Shown: positions 11,630 through 23,039 of the stretch, piece after piece | How positions within the stretch are numbered: position 1 is the stretch's first letter | Layout: each line of letters starts with the position of its first letter | Assembly: GCA_928212115.1 (NCBI GenBank) | Contig: CAKMRJ010000001.1 | Coordinates: forward strand, 361,927,685 to 361,991,684 | DNA: 64,000 nucleotides | Origin: Lactuca virosa | Lineage: Eukaryota > Streptophyta > Magnoliopsida > Asterales > Asteraceae | Reading direction: 5' to 3' | Translations under genes and position numbers: made by a program | The notes under the pieces: model-generated | What the model was told of the DNA's origin: nothing | The model's input: only the letters and a program-made list of their open reading frames with translations | The model's database searches: none

Positions 11630-12418
11630 TTTTGAGTGTTTGAAGAAATTTGCAGAAATAGAGTGCAAGAAAAAGGTTCGAGGTTCAGAAAGCGTAAACT
11701 TTTCTTGGGGAAGAAGAAGGGGGTTTTATAGTGGCTAAATTGGAGCGGGAAACGATTTTACCCTAAGTGAAATTAGGTAGAACTTTTTGGGTGTTTTTCT
11801 TGGATTAAGAGAGATAATTTCAGCCACAGATTAAGAAAAACGGTTTAATCTATATTTTTGAGATATACGAAAAAGGGTTGGCATTTAATGAAGTGTCAGA
11901 AATCAACACCACGTCTGAAGAACGTTTGGTGAGGTAGGGATTAATCCGTTGTGTAAAGGGGAAGTTGTAACGGATTAGACGTTTTGGGGTAATATGAAGA
12001 GACAGTTTAAAAAGGAATTGATTTTGGGAAATCGCTCTTTTTGTCATCATACCTAAAACAGGTCTGACACAAGGTTTATTCAAAAAGAATGGGACAGTTA
12101 CACAAAGAATGTTTTTTTTAATGTTTTCTCTATCTAATGAAGGATCATTAAATAGCACACCATGTTTTTTTAAAAAAAAAATATGAAACAGTTTGAAAAT
12201 CAATCAAAGTGACTGCGGATTGATACATCATTGCGGATGGATGACTGCGGTAGAAGAACTGAGAAGAACACTTGAACAACGATTAGTAATAACAAACAAT
12301 AAGGACCATAGAAGGATAAAAATGATATATGGTTGCGGTACACAGGATGTATCAAAGCCATCTATCATAAGTAACTTCAGTTAGGACCGCAACAGAGACC
12401 AAGGATGGTCTGCGGTAC
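11630..12418 (-). other. Spacer between pol and third ORF of element A
   Basis: No ORF is supported here. The spacer is clearly alignable with 37062-37893 in C, including a block near 12040-12085. On the minus strand a T-rich run leads to TTGTGTCAG (AG at 12064-12065), a candidate 3' splice site conserved in C. Repeated 'tgcgga' words occur at 12211-12250. Confidence 0.6.
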
Positions 12419-12710
12419 CTAACAATTCAAGAAGAATTGTGGGTCCGGATTCATCATTCCTAACATTTGTAAGAAACTGTTGAGTTTTGTAGAGTCAAGT
12501 GCCTTTGTGAATACATCAGCAATCTCTTCATGAGTGTGAACAAAAATCAGTTCAATGTTACCTTTCAGGATGTGGTCTTTGATGAAGTGATACCGTAGTT
12601 CAATATGCTTGGTCTTGGAGTGCTGTATGGGATTGTGAGAAATTGCTATAGCACTTTCAGAGTCACAATAGATTGGTATCCGCATCATTCTGTATCCATA
12701 AGACTTGAGA
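12419..12710 (-). pseudogene. Sirevirus A RNase H, C-terminal part of pol
   Basis: The frame carries the copia RNase H end: YCDSESAIAIS, HSKTKHIELRYHFIKDH and the terminal EIADVFTKALD motif, with stop at 12419. RNase H removes the RNA strand during reverse transcription. It is one frame away from the preceding RT/RNase H piece because of an indel near 12700, where a few codons (around the QLMDYGY region of C) were lost. Confidence 0.88.
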
Positions 12711-13445
12711 ACAACAGCTGGCTGCGGACACATATTCAGCTTCTGCGGTAGACAATGACACACAATTTTGTTTTCTTGACGCCCAGCTGACGAGTCTTCC
12801 ACCCAGAAATTGACATCCACCGGAGGTGCTTTTACGATCCAGTCGACATCCGGCATGATCCGCATCGGTGAATGCTTGTAAACTGAAGTCATTCCCTGCA
12901 GGGTACCATAAGCCAAGAGTCTTGCTACCCTTTAAGTACCGTAGAATCTGCTTGGCTGCGGTCATGTGAGACACTTTCGGGTCAGCCTGGTACCTTGCGC
13001 ATACACCTGTTGCAAAGACGATATCTGGTCGGCTTGCTGTGAGGTACATCAATGAGCCGATAATACCTCTATAAGTCTTGTGATCGACTGATTCGCCTGA
13101 GGGATCAGCAGATATCTTATATCTGAAGGCCATGGGGACCTTAGTCGAAGAACAGTTGTCCATTGAATACTTCTTTAATAGTTCAGAGGTGTATTTCTCC
13201 TGATGAATGAATATCCCTTGAGGGACTTGTTTCACTTGAAGTCCTAGAAAGAAGTTAATATCTCTAGTCATGCTCATTTGGAACTTGTTGGTCATGAGTT
13301 TAGCAAATTCATTCACCATATTTTGATCAGTGGAGCCGAAGATGATATCATCCACATATATTTGTACCAGCATTAGATGATCACCATTTGCTTTTCTAAA
13401 TAAACTGGGATCAATCACTCCTCTTTTGTATCCGGACGAAAACAA
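12663..13445 (-). pseudogene. Sirevirus A reverse transcriptase palm/thumb and N-terminal RNase H
   Basis: The catalytic RT motif YVDDIIF is intact near 13345-13360. Downstream are the copia signatures RPDIVFATGVCARYQ, the RNase H motif TDADHAGC and STAEAEYV. It is separated from the N-terminal RT piece (13411-13926) by a frameshift near 13435. This is an enzyme of the cytoplasmic virus-like particle, here non-functional. Confidence 0.9.
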
Positions 13446-13926
13446 GAAATTCAGAGAGAGTCTCGTACCATGCTCTTGGGGCTTGTTTTAGACCGTAGAT
13501 AAGAAATTCAAGACTTTCGAAGCCCGGAGGTTGCTGAAGATAAACCTCCTCTTTTAATTCACCGTTGAGAAAAACACTTTTCACATCCATTTGATGAACC
13601 TTTAGATTCTTGTGAGATGCGTATGCTAAGAAGATCCGGATGGCTTCCATTCTTGCCACTAGAGCATACGTTTCATCATAGTCAATACCTTCAAGTTGAC
13701 TATATCCCTTGGCAACTAGTCTTGCCTTGTTTCTGACGACCGCACCGGATTCATCCAACTTATTCTTGTACACCCATCTAGTACCAACAATGGTGTGACC
13801 TTGCGGCTTCGGAACGAGCTGCCATACTTTGTTTCTTGTGAATTCTTCTGGCTCTTCTTGCATTGCGGATATCCAATCTGGTTCTAGTAGTGCTTCTTTG
13901 ATCGTTCTGGGCTCGACCGAGGACAT
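13411..13926 (-). pseudogene. Sirevirus A reverse transcriptase, N-terminal part
   Basis: The frame shows the RVT_2 (copia RT) start: EPDWISAMQEE, KNKVWQLVPKP-like words, GTRWVYKNK, ARLVAKGYSQ, and VHQMDVKS with the first catalytic Asp. Compared with C it lacks about 9 codons just before YGLKQAPRAW, an in-frame deletion of 27 bp in the finger/palm region. A frameshift follows. Confidence 0.9.
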
Positions 13927-14097
13927 TAATGCTGCATAGTGACAATGATCAGATAAATCCTTGAAAGATCGAGTTTGGATACCTGCGGATTGGTTGCCGA
14001 TGATTTGACCTGGTGGGTGGTCCTTCGTCGAAACATGTAGACGGGGTTGTAAATGATCAGCAGCAGCGGTGGAGGGAATGTCTTCAATATCAGAAGA

Positions 14098-14382
14098 CTA
14101 TGCGGTTGGAGACGGCAGTTCCCCCTGGACTTGAGAACATCCTGCTGAATTGTCTTGAACTGGGAAGGAGGGATCAGAGTTTTCTTGGGCAGATGATGAA
14201 GGTTCCTTCTGAAGTGCAGACGGGAGTTCCCCTTGAAGCTGCAAAGGTTCCCCCTGGATTGCGGATGGGAGTGTGATAATCCTTGAATCTGTTCTTGTGT
14301 TAATGTTCTCTATGTTTTCATCATCCGAGTCCAAAGAATCGTTTGAGAGTTGAACATCTTTGCGGATGATTTTGAGCTGCAT
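14098..14382 (-). pseudogene. Sirevirus A integrase-RT linker
   Basis: This is low-complexity Pro/Ser/Gln-rich linker (repeats of GEPLQLQGELPSA type) joining integrase to RT. It is out of frame with the integrase piece and ends at a TAG. The 14013-14276 plus-strand ORF is its shadow. The C element has a partly duplicated version. Confidence 0.65.
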
Positions 14383-15445
14383 CTTCTAGTACTGGAACCT
14401 CGATGGTTGTTGCATGGTCCGGAGTTGAGCTTTCCCCCTCAACCGGCGAGGTGGAAGTATTTAGTGATACTTCATCGGTCAGTGTGGGACCAGATACATC
14501 AGCATGCTGCTGCTGAGCTTCCAAGGACACAAGAACTTCGGATAACTTGGCTATTTCTGCAGGGTCGAAGAGTTCGTCATAGTTTACTTCAATTAGATTT
14601 AGTGGATCCGAAGAGGCAGGAACATCACTTTCTAGAATTGCTGGGGTTTCGGTTGATGGAGCGGTGTTGCGGATGTGATAGTCATCAAATTTCACATCGA
14701 AGCTTTCAATTATCAACCTTGTGCGTCTAATGAGAACTCGATAAGCAACCTTGTTAGTGGAGTAGCCGAGGAAGATGCCTTCATCAGACTTTGGTGCGAA
14801 TTTGTTGAGATGATCTCTGTTGTTGATTACGAAACATCTACACCCAAATATATGGAAGAATCGGACATTTGGCTTGCGGTTGCTAAGGCCCTCATATGGT
14901 GTTTTGTTGAGGCGTTTGCACACAATGCTTCGGTTTTGTACAAAACAGGCTGTGGCCACTGCTTCGGCCCAGAAGTAGAGAGGAAGATGGGCGAAGTTGA
15001 GCATAGATCTGGCAGCTTCTACTAGAGTGCGGTTCCTTCGCTCTACTACTCCATTTTGTTGCGGTGTGTAAGGAGCTGAGAAGTTGTGAGTAATGCCTTT
15101 GTAAACCAAGAAACTATTTAGAAGATGGTTAGTAAACTCGGTTCCATTATCACTGCGGATACGTCTAACGGGTAACTTGATCTGAAGTTCAATTTCCTTG
15201 ATGAAATTGATCAATATCTGCGGAATTTCTGATTTGAGTCGTAAGAAATAAACCCAGGTGAACCGTGTGAAGTCATCAACTATAACCAGTATGTATTTCT
15301 TGTGATGAAGACTGGCTATAGTAGATGGACTGCAGAGATCAATGTGCAAGAGTTCCAATGGTTCAGCAATTGAGGAGTCAATCTCCATGGGGGTGACTTG
15401 CTTTGGATTGCTTTCCACATTCACATGCAGGACAGAGAGTATCAT
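14321..15445 (-). pseudogene. Sirevirus A integrase
   Basis: The catalytic core carries the DDE residues: Asp in LLHIDLC, Asp in RSDNGTEF and Glu in NGVVERRNRTL. It is followed by FWAEAVATACFVQNRS and FGCRCFVI, typical of copia and specifically Sirevirus integrases. It is separated from the zinc-binding N-terminus in 15378-15914 by an indel near 15385. Integrase inserts the cDNA into the host chromosome. Confidence 0.92.
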
Positions 15446-15968
15446 TGCTGAACTTGAGAATTAGAAGACCCCTGACTAGTTCTCCGGTGACCAAATTGTT
15501 GATGTATCTGAAGTTGAGGTGAGCGAGCTTGCGGTGCCATAGCCAGCTGACTTCGGATACTGCTTTGGATAGGAAGCATAACTGCGGTTTGCCTATGATC
15601 AGAGAGACATCCAGAGGATACATAGTACCTTCAGATCTGGACTTGATCAGACAAGTGCTCCTATCGCTTTTCATTATATAGCAAAATTGATCATCAAATT
15701 CAACACGATGACCTGCTTTACATAGTTGACCAACACTGATGAGATTGTGTTTAAGGCCTTCTACATAAGCAACCTTTTGAATAGAGAAGTTTTCCGTAGT
15801 AAGAACACCATAACCTCGGATTATCCCATTCGCATTGTTCCCGAATGCGACATTTCCACCGTTGCAAATTGGCCTGAAATCTCGAAGGTATTCTAACCTT
15901 CCAGTCATGTGCAAGGAGCAGGCACTGTCGATTAACCATTCTTCTTCTTGTTCCTCCTTGCACAGGGC
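15378..15968 (-). pseudogene. Sirevirus A protease and pre-integrase (zinc) domain
   Basis: The aspartic protease active-site motif DSACSLHMTG lies near the start (about 15905-15935), without an upstream in-frame ATG. It is followed by the GAG-pre-integrase domain with HRKLAHLNFRYINNL and CPACECGKQ, the HHCC zinc finger of integrase. The open frame begins 5' of the protease in the +1 frame relative to gag, whose stop is at 15976-15978. Confidence 0.9.
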
Positions 15969-16122
15969 CTGAGAATTACATGGTTAGTTTAGGCATCCAA
16001 ACTAGTTTGGAGACTGGGACAAAAGGTGAATTTCTGATTGGTGCATGAACCGAGGTTGCAGGGACGGGTTTCGTATCAACTTTTAATCCTAGTCCTGGGT
16101 GTTTGTGAGATTGTGGAGTGTT

Positions 16123-18522
16123 TTAAATTTTTGAAAAGTTACGAGGTTTCTGAAACAAACCAGATTTGTCATGAGATGATCCATTTTGACAACTACACTG
16201 ACATTGACAGGTTGAAAATTTGTCTTTTGCTCTGACACTTTGTTTGGTCAACGGTCTAAAGGATGAGTTGGGCTTGTGACCGGTCCGAGGTTGGTAATAT
16301 CTGATAATGGTGCTGTTGGACTTCTGAAAAGTTTGTTTTGAAAAAGGTTTAGCACGTGTAGATCTTTGGGACCTTTTTGTTGGTTTTGGTAAAATACCCT
16401 TCCACTCGTTAAAATTCTGATGTGATTTTAAAAGTGTTGGAGTGGGTAAGATGCCCTTCCATTTTGGATCATCTGAGGAATAGATTTGAAAACCATTGCT
16501 TCGAAAAGACCTTACACTCTTTTGGGTTGTGTCAGATGAAGTAGGAATGACTGTTGAAACTGTACATTCCTTTTTGCATATTTTCTTGATGGGAGAGTTT
16601 TTTGAAAAATAGTGTGAGAAAACAAATTTTTCTGGACTCTTATACTTTGGAAATCTGATATGCCTTTTGTTTTTTGAAAAGTTTTGTCTATTTGTGCCTC
16701 GGGATCGAATTTCCTCTTTGAAAGCCTTTTTAGCTAAGGTTTTTGGGGAACCGCAGTCATTGGTGTTCAGCTGCGGTTTCCTGGAAACCTTTGAAAATTT
16801 ATGAAAACGAGGGCTTGAGTCATCCGAACTTGAAGATTCAGGGATTTGAGAGCATTGACCTACTTCAAAGTTTTCTATGGGTAATTCGTGATGAATTGGT
16901 TGAAGAGTTGCAGATCTTTTGTTCGAGGACTCCGGTTGGGATGATTTGAATATCGCAGAGTAAGTCTGGGTTGGGACTTCAGTGGGACATTTGTGAGACA
17001 TCCGCTGCTCATGACTACAGTGAGGGGCATTGCGGTCTGAGGGCAGAGATGGGAAGTCTTGCGAGACTTCGGGGCTTTCAATGACAATTTCCTCATCAAC
17101 TACGGATGAAGTTTGAGAATTTGGGTAAACTATGCCACAGACAGGGATATGATCACTTGTGTGACCTGAAACCTCAGGCACAATTTCCTCAATGACACAA
17201 TTATTGCTTAGATTATAAAGTCTACCAAAGTGTGTTCTGATGTCTTCAGGAAAAGTCTTGTCATTGACTGAGAAATGAAATTCTCGGTCCGGAGGGACAT
17301 ACAGTCGATCTTTGTTAAAGAGGGGTGAGGAATCCTTTGCGGTAGGATACCCATTGGACCAACCCCAATTGTATGTATTGTCCACAGTTCCATTATTAAC
17401 CAAATTTTCAATAGCTTCACTTTCATTGAACAAATTTTCTATTAATAGATTTAAGCGTACAATCTCACTCTGAGCTAAATCTCTTTGGTTCAAAGCTATT
17501 TCTAGTTGTGTTTCACTCAACATTCTTGCATCTTTTTCTAATTCTAAATCCTTTTCTAACATGGCCATTTTGAGTCTTTTGTTGTCCAGTCGTCCTCTTA
17601 CATGAAACATCTCTTGGGATGCTATGTTCTTCTCATGTAAGGCTTTGTTATAGTCTGTAAGGACGGCAACACATGTGTCGTTAAGATTATCTATGAATGG
17701 TTGACAGTCATGCATGCTATAGTTTAGAGTTTGGATCATGAGTTTTACCTGTTCGACGATGCTTAGAGTTCCATCCTTTGCCATGTAGCAGTAGTTCTTT
17801 TCCAGCTTTGTAGACCCATCATCATCCGCAGTTGCTAGCATGCAGATTTTGCCTTTTCCTTTGACATTGCTGATGGCTTCTTCTTCATCTCCGGATGACC
17901 AAACTTGATGGTCTCTTTTGACATGGGTTACGTATGCCCTTGCCTTTTCCTTATCTTCCAATTCTTGAGGCATTCTAAGGTAGAATGCTCTGTCTTTCAC
18001 TACATTGGCCTTGCAATCCTTTGCAAAATGATTCTCTTTGTTGCACTTATGACAAATCACAATATCACTTTTGTCTTCTGATGGAGTACCGGAGTCAGTG
18101 GTTTGGATGGACTGCGGTGCCTCCATTGGTTGAGTATTTTGAGATTGCGGTGGTAGATGAGAACTTTTGGGATATCGAGGATGGTTATTCTGCGGGTTGA
18201 AGTTACGGTTGAATGGAGGTTTGTTGAACTGCTGATTCTTGCGAAAGGAAGGAGGTGGTAGTCGATTGAACTGTTGGCTAACAAGAGCAATAGCCTTCTG
18301 AAATTCTTCTTCATCATCATACTCTGAGTCAGCTTCGTATGACTGTGGTGTAGTGTCATACAAGGGAGAATAGGATTGATTGTGTGGAGCTTGTTCTATG
18401 AGAGCGAGTGGTCCTCCGAAGTCAGCACAATCTTTCAGTACGGTGGATTCTTGTGCTTGCAGTTCCCCGTAGAGCTTGTAGAGAGACAATGAATGAATCT
18501 TTCTATCCCCTTGAACTATCAT
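16123..18522 (-). pseudogene. Sirevirus A gag, central and C-terminal part
   Basis: This 799-codon open piece contains the nucleocapsid zinc knuckle CHKCNKENHFAKDC (C-x2-C-x4-H-x4-C, about residue 158). It is followed by a long leucine-heptad coiled coil (LEKDLELEKDARMLSETQLEIA region) and a basic, Ser-rich tail. A long gag with a C-terminal coiled coil fits Sireviruses. A 1-base change near 16130 puts the last ~45 codons out of frame; the original gag stop would be the TAA at 15976-15978. It is linked to 18519-19115 by a frameshift. Confidence 0.88.
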
Positions 18523-19115
18523 CTAACAGTCGTCCAATGTCTTCCCAAACCGTTGAGAAATTGAAGATTTGTTTCATGGTTACTGCGGATGGTGCCAGCA
18601 TTCGATAACTTGGTGACTATCAGATTGAACCTTTTAAAGGAGTCTTCTAAACTTACGCCAGTATGAGCTTTGAAGTTGTTGAATTCATTGAGTGCAGTTG
18701 TGAGCTTCTTATCTTGAGCTTGTTCTAAGCCTTCGTACAAATTCTTGAGAACATCCCAGATCTCTTTTGCTGATTTATAGTTTATGATAATGTCGAAGTT
18801 GTCAGGAGCAACTCCACAAGAGATTTCATAAAAAGCAACAACATCATTTTCCATTTTATCTAGATCATCTTTGGTGGGACGGCTCATGACTGGTTGTCCT
18901 CCTCCTAGTCTGGCTATGGCGCCATCCGTTTGAACTGGTGTAAGAACAGGGACATGTGGTCCTTCTTCTACGGACCGCCATACATCTCTACCAAGTCTCC
19001 TTAAGTACCTTTCCATTCTCTGAGACCAGTGATGGTATTCATTTGCCACCAATATTGGGGCTCGATTTGAACCACCAACACTGTTGGAAACATTCAGAGA
19101 TAATGCTTGTGCCAT
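18519..19115 (-). pseudogene. Sirevirus A gag, N-terminal part
   Basis: The ATG at 19115 (MAQALSLN) starts the LTR-copia gag domain (UBN2-like), with WSQRMERYLRR, EIWDVLKNLYEG and the FNNFKAHTGVSLEDSFKRFNLIVTKL region; it forms the capsid. The frame closes at TGA in a 2-base deletion at the point where C reads through. The start is 114 bp from the 5' LTR. Confidence 0.88.
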
Positions 19116-19229
19116 TTTTGTTTTTTTTTGTTGTTTTTTTTTAAGAAATGAGCTTCAGTGGTATAGAAGGCCCTTTGAAAATCAGAGTTTCGTTTTTCAA
19201 AAAGCAACCACTATGGCTCTGATACCAAT
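19116..19229 (-). other. Leader and primer binding site of element A
   Basis: The complement of TGGTATCAGAGC (19216-19227) lies 2 bases inside the 5' LTR; it pairs with initiator tRNA-Met. The rest of the short leader holds a T-rich run near 19125-19141. Confidence 0.88.
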
Positions 19230-19848
19230 TGTTGAGAGAAAAACTTGAGACACACTTGAACAAACGTTAGAACAAGTATAGTTGCGGAATAGTTTATCTC
19301 AAAGGATCTAAAAGCTCAACAATAATAAGTGGATGAGTTAGATAGTTAGAGAGTTAGTTGCGGAAATGTAAGAAATATAAATGGAAGCAGGTGATATATC
19401 AAGTATACACATAAGTTGATTCATAACATGGAATGGATTCAGACCAAGTTAATAAGCGAGATCAAACTTAGTGATAAAGTCACGAATGACTTGCTCCGAA
19501 GAGAGATTGTATTTAGTTATGTTCTAGTGAAGTTTGAGAGTAAGAAGATATGCGTAATCAGATAGAAGATAAAGATAGAAATGATAGCATCGAAGTTATA
19601 TTGAATAAGTAAGAATGAGCTCTATTTATAGAGTCTCAAGAATTACACCGGATCACATCTCTAAGAGTAGCCATGCAAGGCATACTGGACAATAGAGAGT
19701 ATTACAGTAAAATAGATAAAGTTAAACTAAGTAGATAGAGACTGCGGTTGATGAAGACTTCACGTGTGGTTGCTGAGGAAGGTCTGACTGCGGATGCTTG
19801 AGGACTGCGGTGGCTGAAGTTCAAGAGGGTCACTTTTATGATTCAACA
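19230..19848 (-). repeat. 5' LTR of element A
   Basis: This 619-bp LTR has TG...CA ends. On the minus strand TATAAATA (19623-19630) is the likely core promoter, within an imperfect inverted repeat. The downstream target duplication CTTCC is at 19849-19853. Confidence 0.95.
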
Positions 19849-22335
19849 CTTCCAACATTTACACTATACTTCCAACTGTCCATGAGCAACCAATCTTTGA
19901 TAAACTTCAGATTGTCCTCAACAATTGTTTAATCATTTTAGTCATATCCAGTTCTAATACTTTTTCCCTCTTAATTCCCTAGGCATTTGGAAAATTTAGA
20001 ACAGACGAATATTACAACACATGTAATCGATACTATATCCGAAGCATATGGGACACGATTCATGATGTCTCACGTAAAGACCTGATACTAGACCAGTCTT
20101 TTGCTATAATATTTCTATTTCTATTTGCCATGTTCTCATAATTCAGATTATGAAGAGGGATACCGTAATCATAATCGAATTTTAGAACGCAAATAATGTA
20201 ATTATGACTAAATTTGATTAAAATCTCACAAACTAAGCTTTTAGAATTGAAATGATGTATAATTTCCTCTCCCTTAATTATAGCAAAACAACCTTTTCAA
20301 CCCCTGCAACTTCACGAATTAAAACTTTTGTTTTCTATAATTAACATTGCTAACTTGCAACATTTAATATAATAATCATGCTCCCACTAACATGATAATT
20401 ATTAGCATAACACTTATGCTCCCACTAGCTTTGACATGTATCCAGAAATCAGCTGGACTTCTAGAAATCAATACATTATTGACTTTCATTACCAAAGTTC
20501 ATATTTCTGATACAAGATGCTTTGATAAGACTTTATCTAAGCTTCCCAAAATCATACACCTTTCCTTTAGATAGCTCACATGTGTGTCTAAACAATTATG
20601 AAGAGGAATGTCGTAATCATAATGTTTAGACATTTTCCATTCTCACATGTCCATGTTAGTGTGCCAGTTAACCACACACGCTCCACTAACGACTTTGAGA
20701 ATGCAAATATCACAATTGCTATCTACGTAAAATCTACTTGGTGAAAGCGTTTCATCACCATCATTTTCATGAATCGGAGAGAAACCTTATGACACTTAGA
20801 TTTTATTTAATGGTGTATGTGTTCCTATCCATATGAATTTGTCAAAACCATAATCACCAGACTAGGTTAGTGAGAAATCCAAACTCATATGGATTGAACT
20901 TATTCAATCTTAATTTCTTATCATTTGGCAGCACAAGGACCTACCATGTCCTCCAAGTTGTTATGCAAACTATTGAGAACTCATAGAACTCACATACATA
21001 GTCAAATTTAACTGGAATGGACACAGAAACAAGAATATGTCAACATGATAAGTTATAAACCTCAAGTCGTGTGCTAGTGATAAACAATACCCTTGATTAG
21101 TTCTTTGAAACTTCTCAAGATCTTTAAGACTCCCACTGACCTCTTGACATATAAGATTCTATTGTCAAGTACCATTCCTTGACAAAACAAATATTCAAGA
21201 GTTAGTGCAGATTCTTATCAAGATAAACACTTCACTCAATTGGTCTTAGTTGGTCTTTGTTTTATCCAAAAACATCACAACTTACCAATTTCAAAAGTAC
21301 AAGAATAAGAAACATCTTATTCTACATTTGACAAGTGTTGTAAACCTTCTAAAGATTATGTCACTCAAGTTACAATCTTGGAGTATGACTCTAAGACTTG
21401 TTTTGGAACGAAGTATGATTCATCTTTTTGATTTTAACCATTTCAACAATCTATGATTCCTCTTCTTAGCTAAACAAATGCACTAAGATGTCCTCAGAGA
21501 ATCAATTATGATATGGTTTCACAATCACTAAGATAATCATAAAACAAGATACTCAAGTACTCTCCCATATTTTCAGATTGAAGAACCTTTTATCTTTCTG
21601 CCTAATTTGATTCTTCTTATTCGTTCTGCCTTACATTGAAACTTTTCCAATGTTTCAGAATTATACTTAAACTTGTAAGTATAACCATATTTACTAAACT
21701 TTAGTAAATCATGACGAAAAGTCTTATCGATATTTGTGGTGGACCTGACATACGCAGAACCAAATATACCCGATCCCCTAGTCCTTCACTTGACTCACAT
21801 ATACATGTGAACAAGGAATTAGTCTTCATTTCCCAAAGATGAAAATTCTCATACATCACATAATGCAAGTTGCATGATTCCAAGTTTCTATCCAACTGAA
21901 ACTTGGGTGATGAGAATCTGTCCTTATTTGGTAAATTATGACATTACCACAAACAAAAGAATCAAATCTATTTTACAATATTGCTATCAGTGGAATCATA
22001 TAAACAACAATTTTCACAAATTCCATTGTAAGGATACTTAAAATCAATAAAATCAAAATTTCCTTTTTATTTTAAAAATGCAGAAAAACTTATCCTTACA
22101 ATGCAAATACATATGAAAATTATGTTATTATGTATTCCTAAGCAATCTGTCATAACTCTTAAGCATCAGCTCAAACTTCTGATAATTGAACCATGCGATC
22201 GAAATCCATCTATTCACGATCAGAATCAGCTTACTCTTCCTTTAAGTTTCCTCTCTTTTCTTTGATTCTTAAAACATCAAAATGTGACCTAGTCACATCA
22301 TGTAATAAGAAACTCAAAATAGGAACTTAATAGAG
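19849..22335 (-). other. Interior of element F after gag, no coding region recognised
   Basis: AT-rich sequence with no intact pol motif in six frames. Modules that also occur in F's leader recur here: a 'gaagaggaatgtcgtaatcat' type word near 20150 and 20598, and a GTGTGCC..TTAACCACACACGCTCCAC word at about 20659. Decayed pol or non-coding LARD-like interior are both possible. Confidence 0.55.
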
Positions 22336-23039
22336 TTAGATAGTGGACTTTACCCGAAGTAGAGTCAAACTTTTGACTTTACCATCCTTATGATCTTTCA
22401 GGTAAATAGGGGAGCTTCGCAACCAATGCCCCTTCCTTTGGCAATTGAAACATATGGACTCTTTGGGAATGGTACACGATACTATCTCAGACTTAGCCTT
22501 TCTCTTTACCATTTGGTCAACCGAGTTGACTATGGCCGATCCCTTTCCATTGGGAAGAGAAAGCTTTTCTGGATTTCCAATGTTACCAATGTAATTGTCC
22601 ATGGAAGTTTGGGAAGTCGATTTGCCAATCAAATTTGCTTTACCAGTGCTCCAAATCATTGCTGATTCAGCAGCATCAAGCAAATAGATAAAATCATTAA
22701 GGGTCATGTCATGGTCTGTCATATAGTAGTCCCAAAGGAACTCACCATGTGACTTAGGAAGTGATTGAAGAACCTTGTCAACAACCAACTTCCTCAAGAC
22801 TTTGACACCGAACTGTCCCGGGCTGTCTATATATGACTTCATCTCCAAGATGTGAGCACACACAGACTTTGCTTGCCAATAGGGCTTGAGTGACCTTGAG
22901 CTTGTGGGTAAGGGAGAATAATTGGAGGAGGTGGAGGAAGAGAAGTATGATTTCCATGATCCAATCGTGGGACATCATCTTCATTAGGAAAGCTTGTTCC
23001 AAGAGATTTGGGAAGATCATAGTTGTCTGAACCAGACAT
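22336..23039 (-). pseudogene. Element F copia gag, broken
   Basis: The N-terminal piece (22839-23039) has a Pro-rich start. It runs, after a frame change, into a gag domain piece (22336-22863) with VLRKLVVDKVLQSLP and YYMTDHDMTLNDFIYLL. The zinc knuckle CFNCQRKGHWLRSS has Ser in place of the last Cys, which should abolish zinc binding. Compared with typical copia gags the N-terminal domain appears internally deleted by about 100 residues. No protease motif follows. Confidence 0.7.

Larger units (their letters stand above)
3339..19848 (-). mobile_element. Element A: Sirevirus-type Ty1-copia retrotransposon with third ORF
   Basis: A begins TGTTGAG and ends TTCAACA, flanked by CTTCC duplications (3334-3338, 19849-19853). 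The order on the minus strand is 5' LTR, initiator tRNA-Met primer site, gag, protease, integrase, RT, RNase H, about 800 bp of spacer, a long third ORF, purine tract and 3' LTR. Integrase upstream of RT is the copia order. The integrase and RT/RNase H wording matches the Sirevirus lineage, some members of which carry a frame downstream of pol. Every frame has stops or frameshifts. Element B interrupts the third ORF. The LTRs differ by about a dozen substitutions plus a 2-bp indel over ~620 bp (about 2%). Confidence 0.95.

Noticed and set aside
14350..15025. Plus-strand ORFs of 116-134 codons over integrase regions (also 40348-40752, 53082-53387)
   Set aside because: They are antisense shadows of the conserved integrase frame.
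19216..19227. tRNA gene fragments at 'tggtatcagagc' sites
   Set aside because: They sit immediately inside LTRs and are primer binding sites, not tRNA genes.
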